A stretch of 64,000 bases of DNA from Okapia johnstoni (taxonomy: Eukaryota > Chordata > Mammalia > Artiodactyla > Giraffidae): contig CM044317.1 in the NCBI GenBank assembly GCA_024291935.2, positions 19,366,230-19,430,229 on the forward strand. Direction: 5' to 3'. The notes below the pieces were generated by a model. That model saw nothing but the letters and a program-made list of their open reading frames with translations, was not told where the DNA came from and did no database searches. A program made the position numbers and the translations under genes. Numbering within the stretch: position 1 is the stretch's first letter; each line of letters opens with the position of its first letter. Below are positions 1-10,326 of the stretch, piece after piece.

Positions 1-1154
1 CTCAAGCTTGCTTTGTGTTAGATTAAATCTGCTTGTCTTTCATGCTCTTGTCTGAGTCTATCTGGGAAAGCAATAGAAATCAGTCACAAGATTTGATTTG
101 CCTATTGTTGATCATTCTGAATGAATAAAAAAATATGTTGAGAGTTTTAAATTATATTCTAACCTCTTTTATTTTCATTTTAGCTGTTTATTGTTTTACT
201 CAGCTTTGTTTGGGATTGAGAGCCTTAAAAGTACATATTAAATTTTCTTTTACATTAAGTAAATTGGTTGAGTGTATACTATTTATAGAAGACCATGCAA
301 GGCTATAGGAGATATAAAAGTAAATGCCATTTAGTCCTTGTTTTCAAGCAGTATATCAACTGATAAATGACAGAAGTATTCTATACTCAGGTGTGATATC
401 ATATCAAATGATACTACATAGAACCATGGCGAGGCAATTAAGGAAAAAGCTGTTCCTTTCCAAATAAAATCTCTCATCTTTCCCTAATGAAAGACAAATT
501 TAAATGTCAAACAAACACAGAAAAGTCTAATAAAGTCAAAAAACATTTAGTTTATGAATCCACATACCATTCATCAAGCATTTGTGAGTTATTGAACTAA
601 TATAATGTATTAATACAGCACTTTTGCTAACATTATTGCATCTAATATAATTAAATGTGAACTACATACAGAAAGGTAGAAAAATATTTACAACATGAAT
701 TTAACATGCAGTATTTGAGTGGTACTACAAACCGATTTGTTTTTATAATATGAACAGACAGTGCACAGAAGATAAATTCTGAATGGCCAGCAAGTGATGT
801 TCAAGCTCATTCTCAGGAAAATGAGGATAAATGAAAATTTGGTTCCTCATTGTACCTACGATATTGGCAAAACATTGAATTTTAACAAGTGTACTAAGAA
901 GCAGGCATATCTAACTGTTGATAGTTTAAAGTTCTAGCATTTCTAGGGTCAGTGTGATAGGGAATCTGCCACAATCCAGGTAATCTAAAAAGCATTTTTT
1001 TAACCTTTGACCAACAGTTCCATTTTGATGTTCCTATCCAACAAAAATCTGTGCACACATACCCAATCCTCTAAGTGTAAGCATAGTCACTGAACTATTG
1101 TTTATAAGAACAAAAAGGAATGAAATTAACCTAAATGTATATTAATAAGCAAAT
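1..1154 (+). other. SHPRH intron, AT-rich, no clear gene
   Basis: This is intronic DNA upstream of the first visible exon. It is AT-rich with no splice-framed coding block. From about 1000 to 1154 the text resembles a degraded L1M ORF2 fragment on the + strand (cf. GTTTATAAGAACAAAAAGG and AACCTAAATGTATATTAATA), cut off by the BovB tail that follows. Confidence 0.5.
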
Positions 1155-1578
1155 GTGAGAGTTGGACTCTAAAGAAGGCTGAGCACTGAAGAACTGATGC
1201 TTTTGAACTGTGATGCTGGAGAAGACACTCAGAAGAGTCCCTTGACAGCAAGGAGATCCAATCAGTCCATCCTAAAGGAAATCATTCCTGAATATTCATT
1301 GGAAGGACTGATGCTGAAGCTGAAACTCCAATACTTTGGCCACCTGTTGTGAAGAACTGACTCATTTGAAAAGACCCTGATGCTGGCAAAGATGGAAGGT
1401 GGGAGGAGAAGGGGACGACAGCATGAGATGGTTGGATGGCATCACTGACTCTATGCACATGAGTTTGAGTAGACTCCGGGAGTTGGTGATGGACAGGGAG
1501 GCCTGGCATGCTGCAGTCCATGGGATCACAAAGAGTCAGACACGACTGAGCAACTGAACTGAACTGAACTGAACTGAA
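1155..1578 (+). repeat. BovB LINE 3' end, sense
   Basis: The 3' terminal part of BovB lies on the + strand inside the SHPRH intron. It runs from GAGAGTTGGACTCTAAAGAA to a tail of GAACT/TGAACTGAAC repeats at 1550-1578, the diagnostic BovB terminus. The C-terminal coding part is broken by substitutions and frameshifts. Confidence 0.93.
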
Positions 1579-2139
1579 CCCTAGTCTTTTCCCTCACAGA
1601 ATTAGCACTCCAGGTTGGAATTTTGCTTATAAAAGGTTATTCTGTTTTCTTTTGAAATTTTTGTAAGAAGCAGCTTAATTTTAGAAGGGTTCATAGTTTT
1701 ATCCTGGTGTTTCACTTGAAAATATCTTTGAAAATGAGACCTTGCAAGGAACATGGAAGTTTCTGTCCTGACTGCTAAAATGATCACTTTATGCTAATTT
1801 CCTGTTTTCTTTTATTTGAGATAGTTTTACTCTTATTTAAGATAATTTTTAGGTTGAAATAGGTCCCTTATACTTTTTAATCTTTCAAGTATAATTAAAA
1901 GTCTACATATCCAGAAAAATGTAGATATAGGACTTTAATATGAGAATTTAAAAATCTTCTTTAATTCTTTGTTGGTGACTTTAAAATTAGTACAGCTTTC
2001 TTCCTTATTTGTTTCTAGTTTTACCTTTAAGTATCCCTTTGTGTAAAAGTAGTAAGGGGGCGTGATGTGAGGGAAATAGGAGTATGGGAATATTTTTACT
2101 TTTTGGTTACATCTGCCCCTCTTGTAGGGTCATCTAATG

Positions 2140-2152
2140 TCTCTGAAAGGTT
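2140..2152. repeat. Target-site duplication of BovB, left
   Basis: TCTCTGAAAGGTT occurs here and again at 4050-4062, immediately outside the BovB copy at 2153-4049. Confidence 0.9.
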
Positions 2153-4049
2153 CGGTTCAGTTCAGTCGCTCAGTCGTGTCCGACTCTTTGTGACCCCATG
2201 AATCGCAGCACACCAGGCCTCTCTGTCCATCACCAACTCCCAGAGTCTACCCAAACCCGTGTCCATCGAGTCGGTGATGCCATCCAACCGTCTCATCCTC
2301 TGTCGTCCCCTTCTCCTCCTGCCCCCAATCCTACCCAGCATTAGGGTCTTTTCCAATGAGTCAACCCTTCGCATGAGGTGGCCAAAGTATTGGAGTTTCA
2401 GCTTCAACATCAGTCCTTCCAATGAACACCCAGGATTGATCTCTTTTAGGATGGATTGACTGGATCTCCTTGCCATCCAAGGGACTCTCAAAAGTCTTCT
2501 GCAACACCAACAGTGCAAAAGCATCAATTCTGTGGTGCTCAGCTTTCTTCACCGTCCAACTCTCACATCCATACATGACCACTGGAAAAACCATAGCCTT
2601 GACTAGACGGACTTTTGTTGGCAAAGTAATGTCTCTGCTTTTAAATATGCTATCTAGGTTGGCCATAACCTTCCTTCCAAGGAGTAAGAGTCTTTTAATT
2701 TCATGGCTGCAATCACCATCAGCAGTGATTTTGGAGCCCTAAAAAATAAAGTCTGACACTGTTTCCACTGTTTCCCCATCTGTTTCCCATGAAGTGATGG
2801 GGCCAGATGCCATGATCTTAGTTTTCTGAACATTGAGCTTTAAGCCAACTTTTTCACTCTCTTTCACCTTCATCAAGAGGCTCTTTAGTTCTTCTTCACT
2901 TTCTGCCATAAGGGTGGTGTCATCCGCATATCTGAGGTTAATGATATTTCTCCCGGCAATCTTGATTCCAGCTTGTGTTTCTTCCAGCCCAGCGTTTCTC
3001 ATGATGTACTCTGCATATAAGTTAAATAAGCAGGGTGACAATATACAGCCTTGACGTACTCCTTTTCCTATTTGGAACCAGTCTGTTGTTCCATGTTCCA
3101 GTCTATTGTTCCATGTACCTTTTCCAGTCCTGTGGCCACTGCTGAGTTTTCCAAATTTGCTGGCATATTGAGTGCAACACTTTCACAGCATCACCTTTGA
3201 GGATTTGAAATAGCTCAACTGGAATTCCATCACCTCCACTAGCTTTGTTCATAGTGATGCTTTCTAAGGCCCACTTGACTTCACATTCCAGAATGTCTGG
3301 CTCTAGGTGAGTGATCACACCATCGTGATTATCTGGGTCGTGAAGATCTTTTTTGTACAGTTCTTCTGTGTATTCTTGCCACCTCGTCTTAATATCTTCT
3401 GCTTCTGTTAGGTCCATACCATTTCTGTCCTTTATCGAGCCTATCTTTGCATGAAATGTTCCTTTGGTATCTCTAATTTTCTTGAAGAGATCTCTAGTCT
3501 CTCCCAATCTGTTGTTTTCCTCTATTTCTTTGCACTGATCGCTGAGGAAGGCTTTTTATCTCTCCTTGCTATTCTTTGGAACTCTGCGTTCAGATGGGAA
3601 TATCTTTCCTTTTCTCCTTTGCTTTTCGCTTCTCTTCTCTTCCCAGCTATCTGTAAGGCCTCCTCAGGCAGCCATTTTGCTGTTTTGCATTTCTTTTCCA
3701 TGGGGATTGTCTTGATCCCTGTCTGCTGTACAATGTCACGAACCTCTGTCCATAGTTCATCAGGCACTCTATCAGATCTAGTCCCTTAAATCTGTTTGTC
3801 ACTTCTACTGTATACTCATAAGGGATTTGATCTAGATCATACCTGCATGGACTAGTGGTTTTCCCTACTTTCTTCAATTTAAGTCTGAATTTGGCAATAA
3901 GCAGCTCATGATCTGAGCCACAGTCTGCTCCCGGTCTTGTTTTTGCTGACTGTATAGAGCTTCTCCATCTTTGGCTGCAAAGAATATAATGAATCTGATT
4001 TCGGAGTTGACCATCTGGTGATGTCCACATGTAGAGTCTTCTCTTGTGT
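2153..4049 (-). mobile_element. BovB LINE, 5'-truncated, minus strand, in SHPRH intron
   Basis: This BovB retrotransposon of about 1.9 kb reads from its tail (TTCAGTTCAG at 2153-2164) back to part of the endonuclease domain near 4030. Broken pieces of its reverse transcriptase are visible. YADD is encoded at 2930-2919 (RT motif C), with VKWALESI and an LFKKIRDTKG segment upstream (3507-3103) and an endonuclease end segment (LRNQIHYILCSQRW) at 4030-3647. A 13-bp duplication TCTCTGAAAGGTT flanks it at 2140-2152 and 4050-4062, so it is a single insertion by target-primed reverse transcription. About 390 nt are missing near 3117 compared with the copy at 47497-49408. It is not functional. Confidence 0.95.
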
Positions 4050-4084
4050 TCTCTGAAAGGTTACCGGGTGTCTACTGTAGTTTG

Positions 4085-4295
4085 GAGCATTGGGCTAAAC
4101 ACTTTGTACATATTTTCTCCTTTAACCATCACAGCAACCTTTGGAAATAGATATAATCATCATCCCTGCTTGACAAACTAAGGCTTAGAGAATCTTTATA
4201 ACAAAGGAGCTGCAGAACTGGCAGTTGAATTTCAATTTATCTCCACTCAAAATCTCATGCCCTTTATCTCCATGTCATACTGTCTCCACAGCATT
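4085..4295 (-). repeat. MIR SINE fossil
   Basis: This is a degraded MIR in reverse orientation. It holds the order expected for the family: CTAAACACTTTGTACATATT, CCTTTAACCATCACAGCAAC, then ACAAACTAAGGCTTAGAGAA and AATCTCATGCCC. It is ancient and divergent. Confidence 0.75.
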
Positions 4296-4922
4296 CTAGG
4301 AGGAAAACTTTCTCCGTGAAGGCTACAAAAGCACTTGCTTTATTTCTTCATTTTCTTATTCCTTTATCTTAGAAATGGTTATGCAAAGTCCAAAAAGCAG
4401 TTTTTAAGTGTTTATCTAGCTTTGTATAAATCTGCTTCTGTCCAAGTGGACATCATTAGTACCTCTGTCATTGTCCTTTGTATTTCCCTTAAAAGAAAGG
4501 ATTCTTTGTGGGTTAGATTCTTTACTATTTGCTTATGTTAGAGTTTTGATTCATTATATTCTAAACAATTTCAGTGCCATACTATCTAAAGTGACGAGTG
4601 TTTTTTAATATATATTCTGCTCATCTAAAATAACAAAGTTTTGTAATTGCAAAATGTAGCCACTTAACTAAAAAAGCTTATCTTAGGATCTTATCACTGT
4701 ATGAATTTCTAGAGTGCTTTTTTATATTTGATTTTCTTGGAGTATAAATCTGTAACCTCTGCAGTTTGAGACTAAAGAAAATTTCCAGCAAATACGAAAT
4801 GAAAAAGAATAAACACATAGGTACCTGTCATACAGTTTTGATAGTGTTTTACATTGACTTTCCATTCCATTGTTAATTGGATTTTATTTGATAATAATGG
4901 GTTTTCTTCTTTGTGTTCAAAG
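4296..4922 (+). other. SHPRH intron end, unique sequence
   Basis: This AT-rich intronic stretch ends in the acceptor TTCTTCTTTGTGTTCAAAG (AG at 4921-4922). No repeat or RNA gene was recognised. Confidence 0.6.
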
Positions 4923-5015
4923 GGCAGCCATTCTACAAAAGTGGAAGCTGTGGTCAGAACTCTGATGAGAATCCAGCTTAGAGATCCAGGGGCTAAGGCA
5001 CTTGTTTTCTCTACG
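4923..5015 (+). CDS. SHPRH: SHPRH coding exon (probably exon 26), start of helicase C lobe
   Basis: This 93-nt exon encodes 31 residues beginning GSHSTKVEAVV and ending ALVFST. It sits between an acceptor AG at 4921-4922 and a donor GTACAG at 5016, and it joins in phase 0 to the next exon, which begins with TGG (W). The peptide matches my memory of vertebrate SHPRH, a nuclear SNF2-family ATPase and RING E3 ligase that helps polyubiquitylate PCNA at stalled forks. KALVFST followed by WQDVL resembles SF2 helicase motif IV at the start of the C-terminal RecA lobe. The exon also contains TGATGA at 4963-4968, whose ATG is an in-frame methionine of the linear protein. Upstream exons, including the RING, are outside the window. 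Confidence 0.95.
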
Positions 5016-5688
5016 GTACAGTCAACATCCTCAGTGTTAACTCAGACCAGCTTTCTGTTTCTAATCAGTTTATATGTGAGAACTAACGGTTAATGTTTGC
5101 CATGATGTAACTGAGATTTAGAATTACTGATTGACTTTTCCTTGTTAATTTTTTTTTCTATATCTATACACTGGATAGAATTATTTTTAGAGAAATTTGA
5201 TGATGCTTCACAAAGCAATTCCCATAGCTGTATTTTATGTTTTTATATTAATTTTACTTAGGGATTTTCTTATATTACTATTTTAAAATTGAAATCGATA
5301 ACCTTGAAAGTCATTTCACAAATGTACTTGGTTAAGGAGAAGAAAATTAACCTATTGAATAAAAGGTATTGAGTAGAACTTCTAGTTTTCATTTTTGAAA
5401 GATAAATAACCGCATCTATTTATATATTCCATAATTTATTTTCTATTATTTCTGTTTATCTTAATTCATTTATTAAAGATACTCATTTTTTTACCCTATC
5501 TTTAGCCAGCATTTGATTTAAAATATCTTTCAGGATAGAAAATAACATTAATGGTATTACACTTGAAGTTGTTGTTTTTGTTTACTTAATTCTGAGTATA
5601 AAGCTCATTATGGTTTAGTCCCTTTTCAAATCCTTTTTACATGAAAGCTATGTGTAAACATTTGGTTTTCTGTTTTCTGTGTTCTTAG
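5016..5688 (+). other. SHPRH intron between the first two visible exons
   Basis: Short AT-rich intron with donor GTACAG and acceptor GTTCTTAG. Nothing else was recognised. Confidence 0.7.
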
Positions 5689-5775
5689 TGGCAAGATGTA
5701 TTAGACATTATTTCAAAAGCTCTCACTGACAACAACATGGAATTTGCACAGATCAGTCGTGTTAAGACATTTCAG
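5689..5775 (+). CDS. SHPRH: SHPRH coding exon (probably exon 27)
   Basis: This 87-nt exon encodes 29 residues from WQDVLDIISKAL to ISRVKTFQ. The acceptor is a pyrimidine-rich tract ending in AG at 5687-5688, and the donor is GTATG at 5776. It is phase 0 on both sides. It continues the C-terminal helicase lobe in the segment after motif IV. The short introns on both sides (673 and 744 nt) contain no repeats that I recognise. Confidence 0.95.
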
Positions 5776-6519
5776 GTATGTCAAGATTTTACTCATGTTT
5801 TTTGGAATGAATTCAGTTACAAACCGAAACTGCTCTTAGCTAGCTTACTTGCATTTATTGTTGTGTGTCATATAAACCACAAAAACACAGTTTGAGTTCT
5901 TGATTGACTGTAAGATTAACATTTAAAGGCAAAGTAAACAAACTGCATTTACTTTCCATCTATTCACTTATACCCATAGCAAACCGTATTTAAAGATCTT
6001 AAGACTTGAGGTCCGTTTCTTACCTTTTGAATGGACAGAGACCTCATGCCCCTAAAAATAAGTTCTAGAAACACTGCATTAGGCAGAACTGCATATGGTC
6101 AAACTGTGCTTACCTCACACTCAACACAATGACAGATACAAACCTAAGAGAAAAACACCAAAAAAAGACCAAGTGAAAATTTAGCAGATTCATGTCTCTT
6201 ATACTCACTCTAGCACTTTCTTTCTCTCACTCTTTCTTTCCTCTAAGCTCATATAGTTTCATCTGCATACATCGCATACATGTATCTTGTGATTCTTCTA
6301 TGTATTATAAAGAACACGAGAGGTTGTGTGACACTTTTTTTTCTTAAAGTCAAGCCACGTGATTTTGTTTCCTAAAATTTGTCATCTTACGTTTAATTTT
6401 CTTAATTATTGCATTTCACAATAACCTGGATATCATTAGGCATTTTAGCATGAGCTATAGTATCCTGCTCTTATTTTTAACTATCCAGCTAAAATTTAAA
6501 TGTACCTTTCTCTTTTTAG
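5776..6519 (+). other. SHPRH intron, unique sequence
   Basis: Short AT-rich intron with donor GTATGT and acceptor TCTCTTTTTAG. No interspersed repeat was recognised, so the three exons 4923-6698 sit in a compact repeat-free block. Confidence 0.7.
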
Positions 6520-6698
6520 GAGAACCTGTCAGCATTTAAATATGATCCCCAAATCAATATTTTGCTGCTGCCCCTGCACACAGGTTCTAACGGATTAACT
6601 ATCATTGAAGCAACTCATGTTCTCTTGGTGGAGCCCATATTGAACCCTGCCCATGAGCTTCAGGCCATCGGAAGGGTGCACCGGATTGGACAAACAAA
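6520..6698 (+). CDS. SHPRH: SHPRH coding exon (probably exon 28), helicase motifs V and VI
   Basis: This 179-nt exon encodes 59 codons plus two bases of a split lysine codon (AA|A). The acceptor AG is at 6518-6519 and the donor GTAAGG starts at 6699. It carries two SNF2 signature blocks: [21 protein letters not shown] (motif V region; TGSNGL loop, E and P before the next helix) and [13 protein letters not shown] (motif VI, the Q..GR.HR.GQ arginine-finger motif). These residues close the ATPase site against the N-terminal RecA lobe. All expected key residues are present, so the helicase lobe looks functional. Confidence 0.97.
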
Positions 6699-7273
6699 GT
6701 AAGGACTAAAGTTAACCTCAGTCACATTTGCTCCTGTTTCTAAGATACAGATCAGCATTTAAACTCTTCATTTATGTTCATCTTAACCTATTCATTTTTA
6801 GTGACTTACTTATATATTAAATTTTTGATTCTTATTATACAACCAGAAGATATTTTGAAATTTCCAATGGCTCTCCTCCAAACAGCAAATCCCCAAATTC
6901 AGATTTTTGTCTTTCCTTCTTCAGAAGCTACCCTGGTCATTTCATCAAGATAGTTTCTTAAAATACCTAAGACAACTATTAAGCTGATGGCATCTGTCAT
7001 AACTTTGAGAAGAACTGATGTTTGATTGGCTGAAGTAGCCAGTATTTAAAAGAAGCCATATCTCATGCATAACTGAAAACAAATAGCTCTTTTATAAATG
7101 CTTCCCCTTAGGAAAGTACAACCTTCCCAATCCAATAGTTAAAGTAAACCTAATAGTAAATATTATGTAGTAAGTACTACTTTTATTCAGATATCAAAAT
7201 GGATAATTATCCTTTATACAGCCTCTCAGATGCACTACCTCCTGGATATTAGATGCTTTCAATTTGTTCTAAT
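6699..7273 (+). other. SHPRH intron, unique 5' part
   Basis: First 575 nt of the 3.3-kb intron. AT-rich, with nothing recognised beyond the GTAAGG donor. Confidence 0.6.
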
Positions 7274-7284
7274 GCATCCATACT

Positions 7285-8042
7285 CAGTTCAGATCAGTCC
7301 TTTAGTCATGTCCAACTCTTTGCAGCCGCATGGACTGCAGCATGCCAGGCTTCCCTGTCCATCACCAACTCCCAGAGCTTGCTCAAACTCATGTCCATCA
7401 AGTTGGTGATGCCATCCAACCATCTTATCCTCTGCCATCCCCTTCTCCTCCTGCCTTCAATCTTTCCCGGCATCAGGATCTTTTCCAGTGAGTCAGTTCT
7501 TCACATCAGGTGGCCAAAGTATTGGAGCTTCAGCATCAGTCCTTCCAATGAATATTCAGGACTGATTTCCTTTAGGATGGACTGATTGGATCTCCTTGCA
7601 GTCCAAGGGACTCTCAAGAGTCTTCTCCAGCAACACAGTTTAAAAATATCAGTTCTTCAGCACTCAACTTTCTTTATGGTCCAACTCTCAGGTACATACA
7701 TGACTACTGAAAAAACCATAGCTTTGACTGGACGGACCTTTGTTGGCAAAGTAATGTCTCTGCTTTTTAATATGCTCTCTAGGTTTGTCATAGCTTTTCT
7801 TCCAAGGAGCAGGCATCTTTTAATTTCATGGCTGCAGTCACCACCTGCAGTGATTTTGGAGCCCAAGAAAATAAAATCTGTCACTGTTTCCATTGTTCCC
7901 CCATCTGTTTGAAGTGATGGGACTGGATGCCATGATCTTCATTTTTTGAATGTTGAATTTTAAGCCAGCTTTTTCACTCTCCTCTTTCACTTTCATCAAG
8001 AGGCTCTTTAGTTCCTCTTTACTTTCTTCCATAAGGGTGGTG
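7285..8042 (-). mobile_element. BovB LINE 3' fragment, minus strand
   Basis: This 758-bp 5'-truncated BovB lies in the SHPRH intron. It starts with the CAGTTCAGATCAG tail at 7285 and encodes, in pieces, the RT C-terminal part (e.g. [19 protein letters not shown] at 7893-7657). Imperfect target duplications GCATCCATACT (7274-7284) and GCACCCATACT (8043-8053) flank it. It is interrupted by stops and frameshifts. Confidence 0.92.
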
Positions 8043-8053
8043 GCACCCATACT

Positions 8054-8119
8054 AAGCACTTGTTAAATAAATATTAATTGAACACTTGCTGTATGTTAGG
8101 TATTATTCTAGACACTGGA
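8054..8119 (-). repeat. L2 LINE 3' end, first part
   Basis: The reversed L2 terminus (AATAAATATTAATTGAACAC then GTTAGGTATTATTCTAGACA) is split from its continuation at 8331 by a Bov-tA SINE. Confidence 0.7.
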
Positions 8120-8330
8120 GGCTTCCCTGGTGGGCTCAGCAGTAAAGAATCTGCCTGCAATACAGGAAATGTGGGTTCAATCCCTGGGTCCAGAAGATCC
8201 CCTGGAGGAGGAAATGGCAACCCACTCCAGTATTCTTGCCTGGAAAATCCAGTGGACAGAAGAGCCTGGCGGACTAGAGTCTATGGAGTCACAAGAGTCC
8301 ACCATGACTCAGTGACTAAACAACGATGAC
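8120..8330 (+). repeat. Bov-tA SINE
   Basis: It has a tRNA-derived head (GGCTTCCCTGGTGGGCTCAG, with box B-like GGGTTCAATCC) followed by the Bov-A unit (GGCAACCCACTCCAGTATTC) and a short A-rich end. It is inserted into an L2. Confidence 0.95.
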
Positions 8331-8790
8331 AAATATACTAGACCCTGAAGGTTCAAATTGAATAAGATATAATCTTGTTTCCCCAAGGAGATCACTATGT
8401 AATACAGTAAACAGATGATTTTACATGTTATAGTAGAATGTGCAAAAATAAAAATACTGTAGTAACAAAGAAGAGCGTGATCTCTTGTGTCCTAGAGAGT
8501 CAGGAGAGACTTCATTCAATTGAGTCTTGAAGGAATGATTACTCCAGAGTTGGGCTAGAGAAGGGTGCTCACACAGCAGAGAGCTGCTTGTGCAGAGACA
8601 CAGAGGAGAAAATCAACATGATGTTCCTCAGGACCTTCAGGAGTTTGAAGTTGCTGGGGTATAAAGTATGTGGAGAGGAGTGGCAGGAGGTAAGGTCTTG
8701 TATGCCACACTCAGGAACATAGCCTGCTCTGTAAGCAGTGGCCGAGAGAGCAAATGATGACTTTAATTTTAAGCAGGAAAGAGACATTCA
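8331..8790 (-). repeat. L2 LINE, continuation
   Basis: The L2 in reverse orientation continues after the SINE. Recognisable steps are the GGAGAGACTTCATTCAATTG region, CAGGAGGTAAGGTCTTGTAT and AACATAGCCTGCTC. Old and divergent. Confidence 0.6.
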
Positions 8791-8889
8791 TCAAGCAAAA
8801 TATGACAAAGTAATATAATTGTTATAAATGTAAGATTGTTCTAAAGTACTACCAAGTATCATTTAAAATGTAGTTACGTCTTCCTGGGT

Positions 8890-9061
8890 TTTTTCTTTGT
8901 TTGATTTGGGGTTTTGTGGGGGACGGGGATGGTTTTGTTTGGTTGGTTTTGGGCCATACCACACTGCATGTGGTTTTCTTAGTTCCCTGACCAGGGAGCA
9001 AACCCATGCCCCCTGAGATGGAAGCGCAGAGTCTCAACCACTCAACCACCAGGGAGGTCCC
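8890..9061 (-). repeat. CHR-1 type tRNA-derived SINE
   Basis: Reversed, it begins with GGACCTCCCTGGTGGTTGAG, continues GTTTGCTCCCTGGTCAGGGA and ends with CATACCACACTGCATGTGG-type sequence plus an A-rich tail. This is the cetartiodactyl CHR-1 pattern. Confidence 0.8.
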
Positions 9062-9360
9062 TGTTTGTTTTCGTTTTGTCTTATATTTTTAAATACTGAC
9101 TTCTTATCTCATTGTTTTCTAAAGCACACAGTGGGCTTATCTCCGATGTAAGACCACAGGTCTATAAAGGGCACTCAATACTGCTTAACAATCCTGCTTT
9201 GCTTCTCTAGTATATAGATTTTTCTGCTTTCTGAGGAAAGGATCTGAAGTCTCTCTGTTCCTCCTCCTTGTTGAGGGAGAAAAAGGAAAACAGCTACCGT
9301 CAGAGTAGAAGTAACTCATCTTTCCATCACCAACTTGAACTGTCTACCTCCACCAGTATC

Positions 9361-9500
9361 CACATAGTTCATTCAGTGAATTTTTATTGAGCTCCTTCTG
9401 TGTGCCAAGCACTGTTCTAAGTACTTGAGATGCCCTCACCGAGCTTAAATACTAGTTGTAGGGGGTTGGTAGAGACAGATGGTAAACAATAAACATAACA
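9361..9500 (-). repeat. L2 LINE 3' end fragment
   Basis: TTTTTATTGAGCTCCTTCTG, TGTGCCAAGCACTGTTCTAA and ATGGTAAACAATAAACATAA follow the order of a reversed L2 terminus. Confidence 0.7.
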
Positions 9501-9599
9501 AGTAAATACCTATACTATGTTAGGAGCAGGGTAAGGAGGATTAAGAGTGCAGGTGGCTGGGCAGGAAGGGAATCCCACCTCCCTCCCCCTCAGCGTAAG

Positions 9600-9945
9600 C
9601 TTCGTCCCTGCTAGCCTTCCTTCTGCCCCTCAGACTTCCGAAGCTTGTGCTCGGACTTGGCATCGATTTACTGTGGCTTCTGTCAGGCTGCTCCTCCCTC
9701 TCCTCCTCTGCTTATAGTCACCTATTCCCAACAGTCATGTTTCAGGTCATATGTCAGCCTCCTCATGACCTTGTCTGTACCTGAAAATGTCTTACATGGT
9801 GTGTTTTTATTACATCTGCCCTCAGTAGAGACTGTAGATATCGGTTCATTGAGATTAGTTTGTTGTGTTCACTGTTGACCAAACCCCCTCACCCCAGCAC
9901 CTGGCTTAGTACCTGCCACAGCAGATACTAACTGACTGATAAGTA
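9600..9945 (+). repeat. L2 LINE 3' end, sense, probable
   Basis: It shows TTTCAGGTCATATGTCAGCC, TCATGACCTTGTCTGTACC, then GTTCACTGTTGACC and CAGCACCTGGCTTAGTACCT, in the order of the L2 3' end. Divergent, so the boundaries are approximate. Confidence 0.55.
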
Positions 9946-10026
9946 TAGCGTGTAATATATGAAGTTTCTTCATTCTAATCTGTTCTACAGGTGTTTTTAA
10001 ACTTATCATTGTTATGTACCTTCTAG

Positions 10027-10107
10027 ACCCACTATTGTACACAGATTCTTAATAAAGGCAACAATAGAAGAAAGAATGCAAGCAATGCTGAAAACTGCCG
10101 AAAGGAG
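10027..10107 (+). CDS. SHPRH: SHPRH coding exon (probably exon 29)
   Basis: This 81-nt exon follows a 3.3-kb intron. It begins with the A that completes the split lysine codon, then reads PTIVHRFLIKATIEERMQ and on to KTAER, ending with AG of a split serine codon (AG|T). The acceptor AG is at 10025-10026 and the donor GTAGGT starts at 10108. The TIVHRF..K.TIEERM pattern is the usual segment just after motif VI in SNF2 enzymes, where the chain packs back on the first lobe. Confidence 0.95.
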
Positions 10108-10326
10108 GTAGGTAGCCGTTCACTTCAGGGGGATGGCAGAAGCTTTCCTATCATATAAGGCTGTGTGAGCGTGTAGAACTTCTTCAACTAGATAATCACT
10201 TAGTCAACCGAAAGATTTAAGTGCAAATACTTTTCTACAGCAAGGTATGACATTTTACCAACCCAAATTTCCCAGCTAATACTCCAGGCATTCTATATTT
10301 GACTTAATTTATTAATAGGGATTATA

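Larger units (their letters stand above)
4923..10107 (+). ncRNA. Predicted circular RNA circSHPRH (four exons, 440 nt, 146-codon ORF)
   Basis: The exons 4923-5015, 5689-5775, 6520-6698 and 10027-10107 add up to 93+87+179+81 = 440 nt. Human circ-SHPRH (exons 26-29) is described, as I recall, as 440 nt long and translated into a 146-residue protein through an overlapping UGAUGA stop/start. Here the same layout is visible. ATG at 4965-4967 opens a frame that runs through all four exons, crosses the join of 10107 to 4923 in a frame different from the linear one, adds a 14-residue tail (RAAILQKWKLWSEL) and stops at TGA 4963-4965. The coding length is 438 nt, exactly 146 codons. Circularisation in this species is inferred, not seen. 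Confidence 0.6.

Noticed and set aside
9645..9878. Open frame in the SHPRH intron as an alternative exon
   Set aside because: The text follows a sense L2 3' end and has no matching splice frame.
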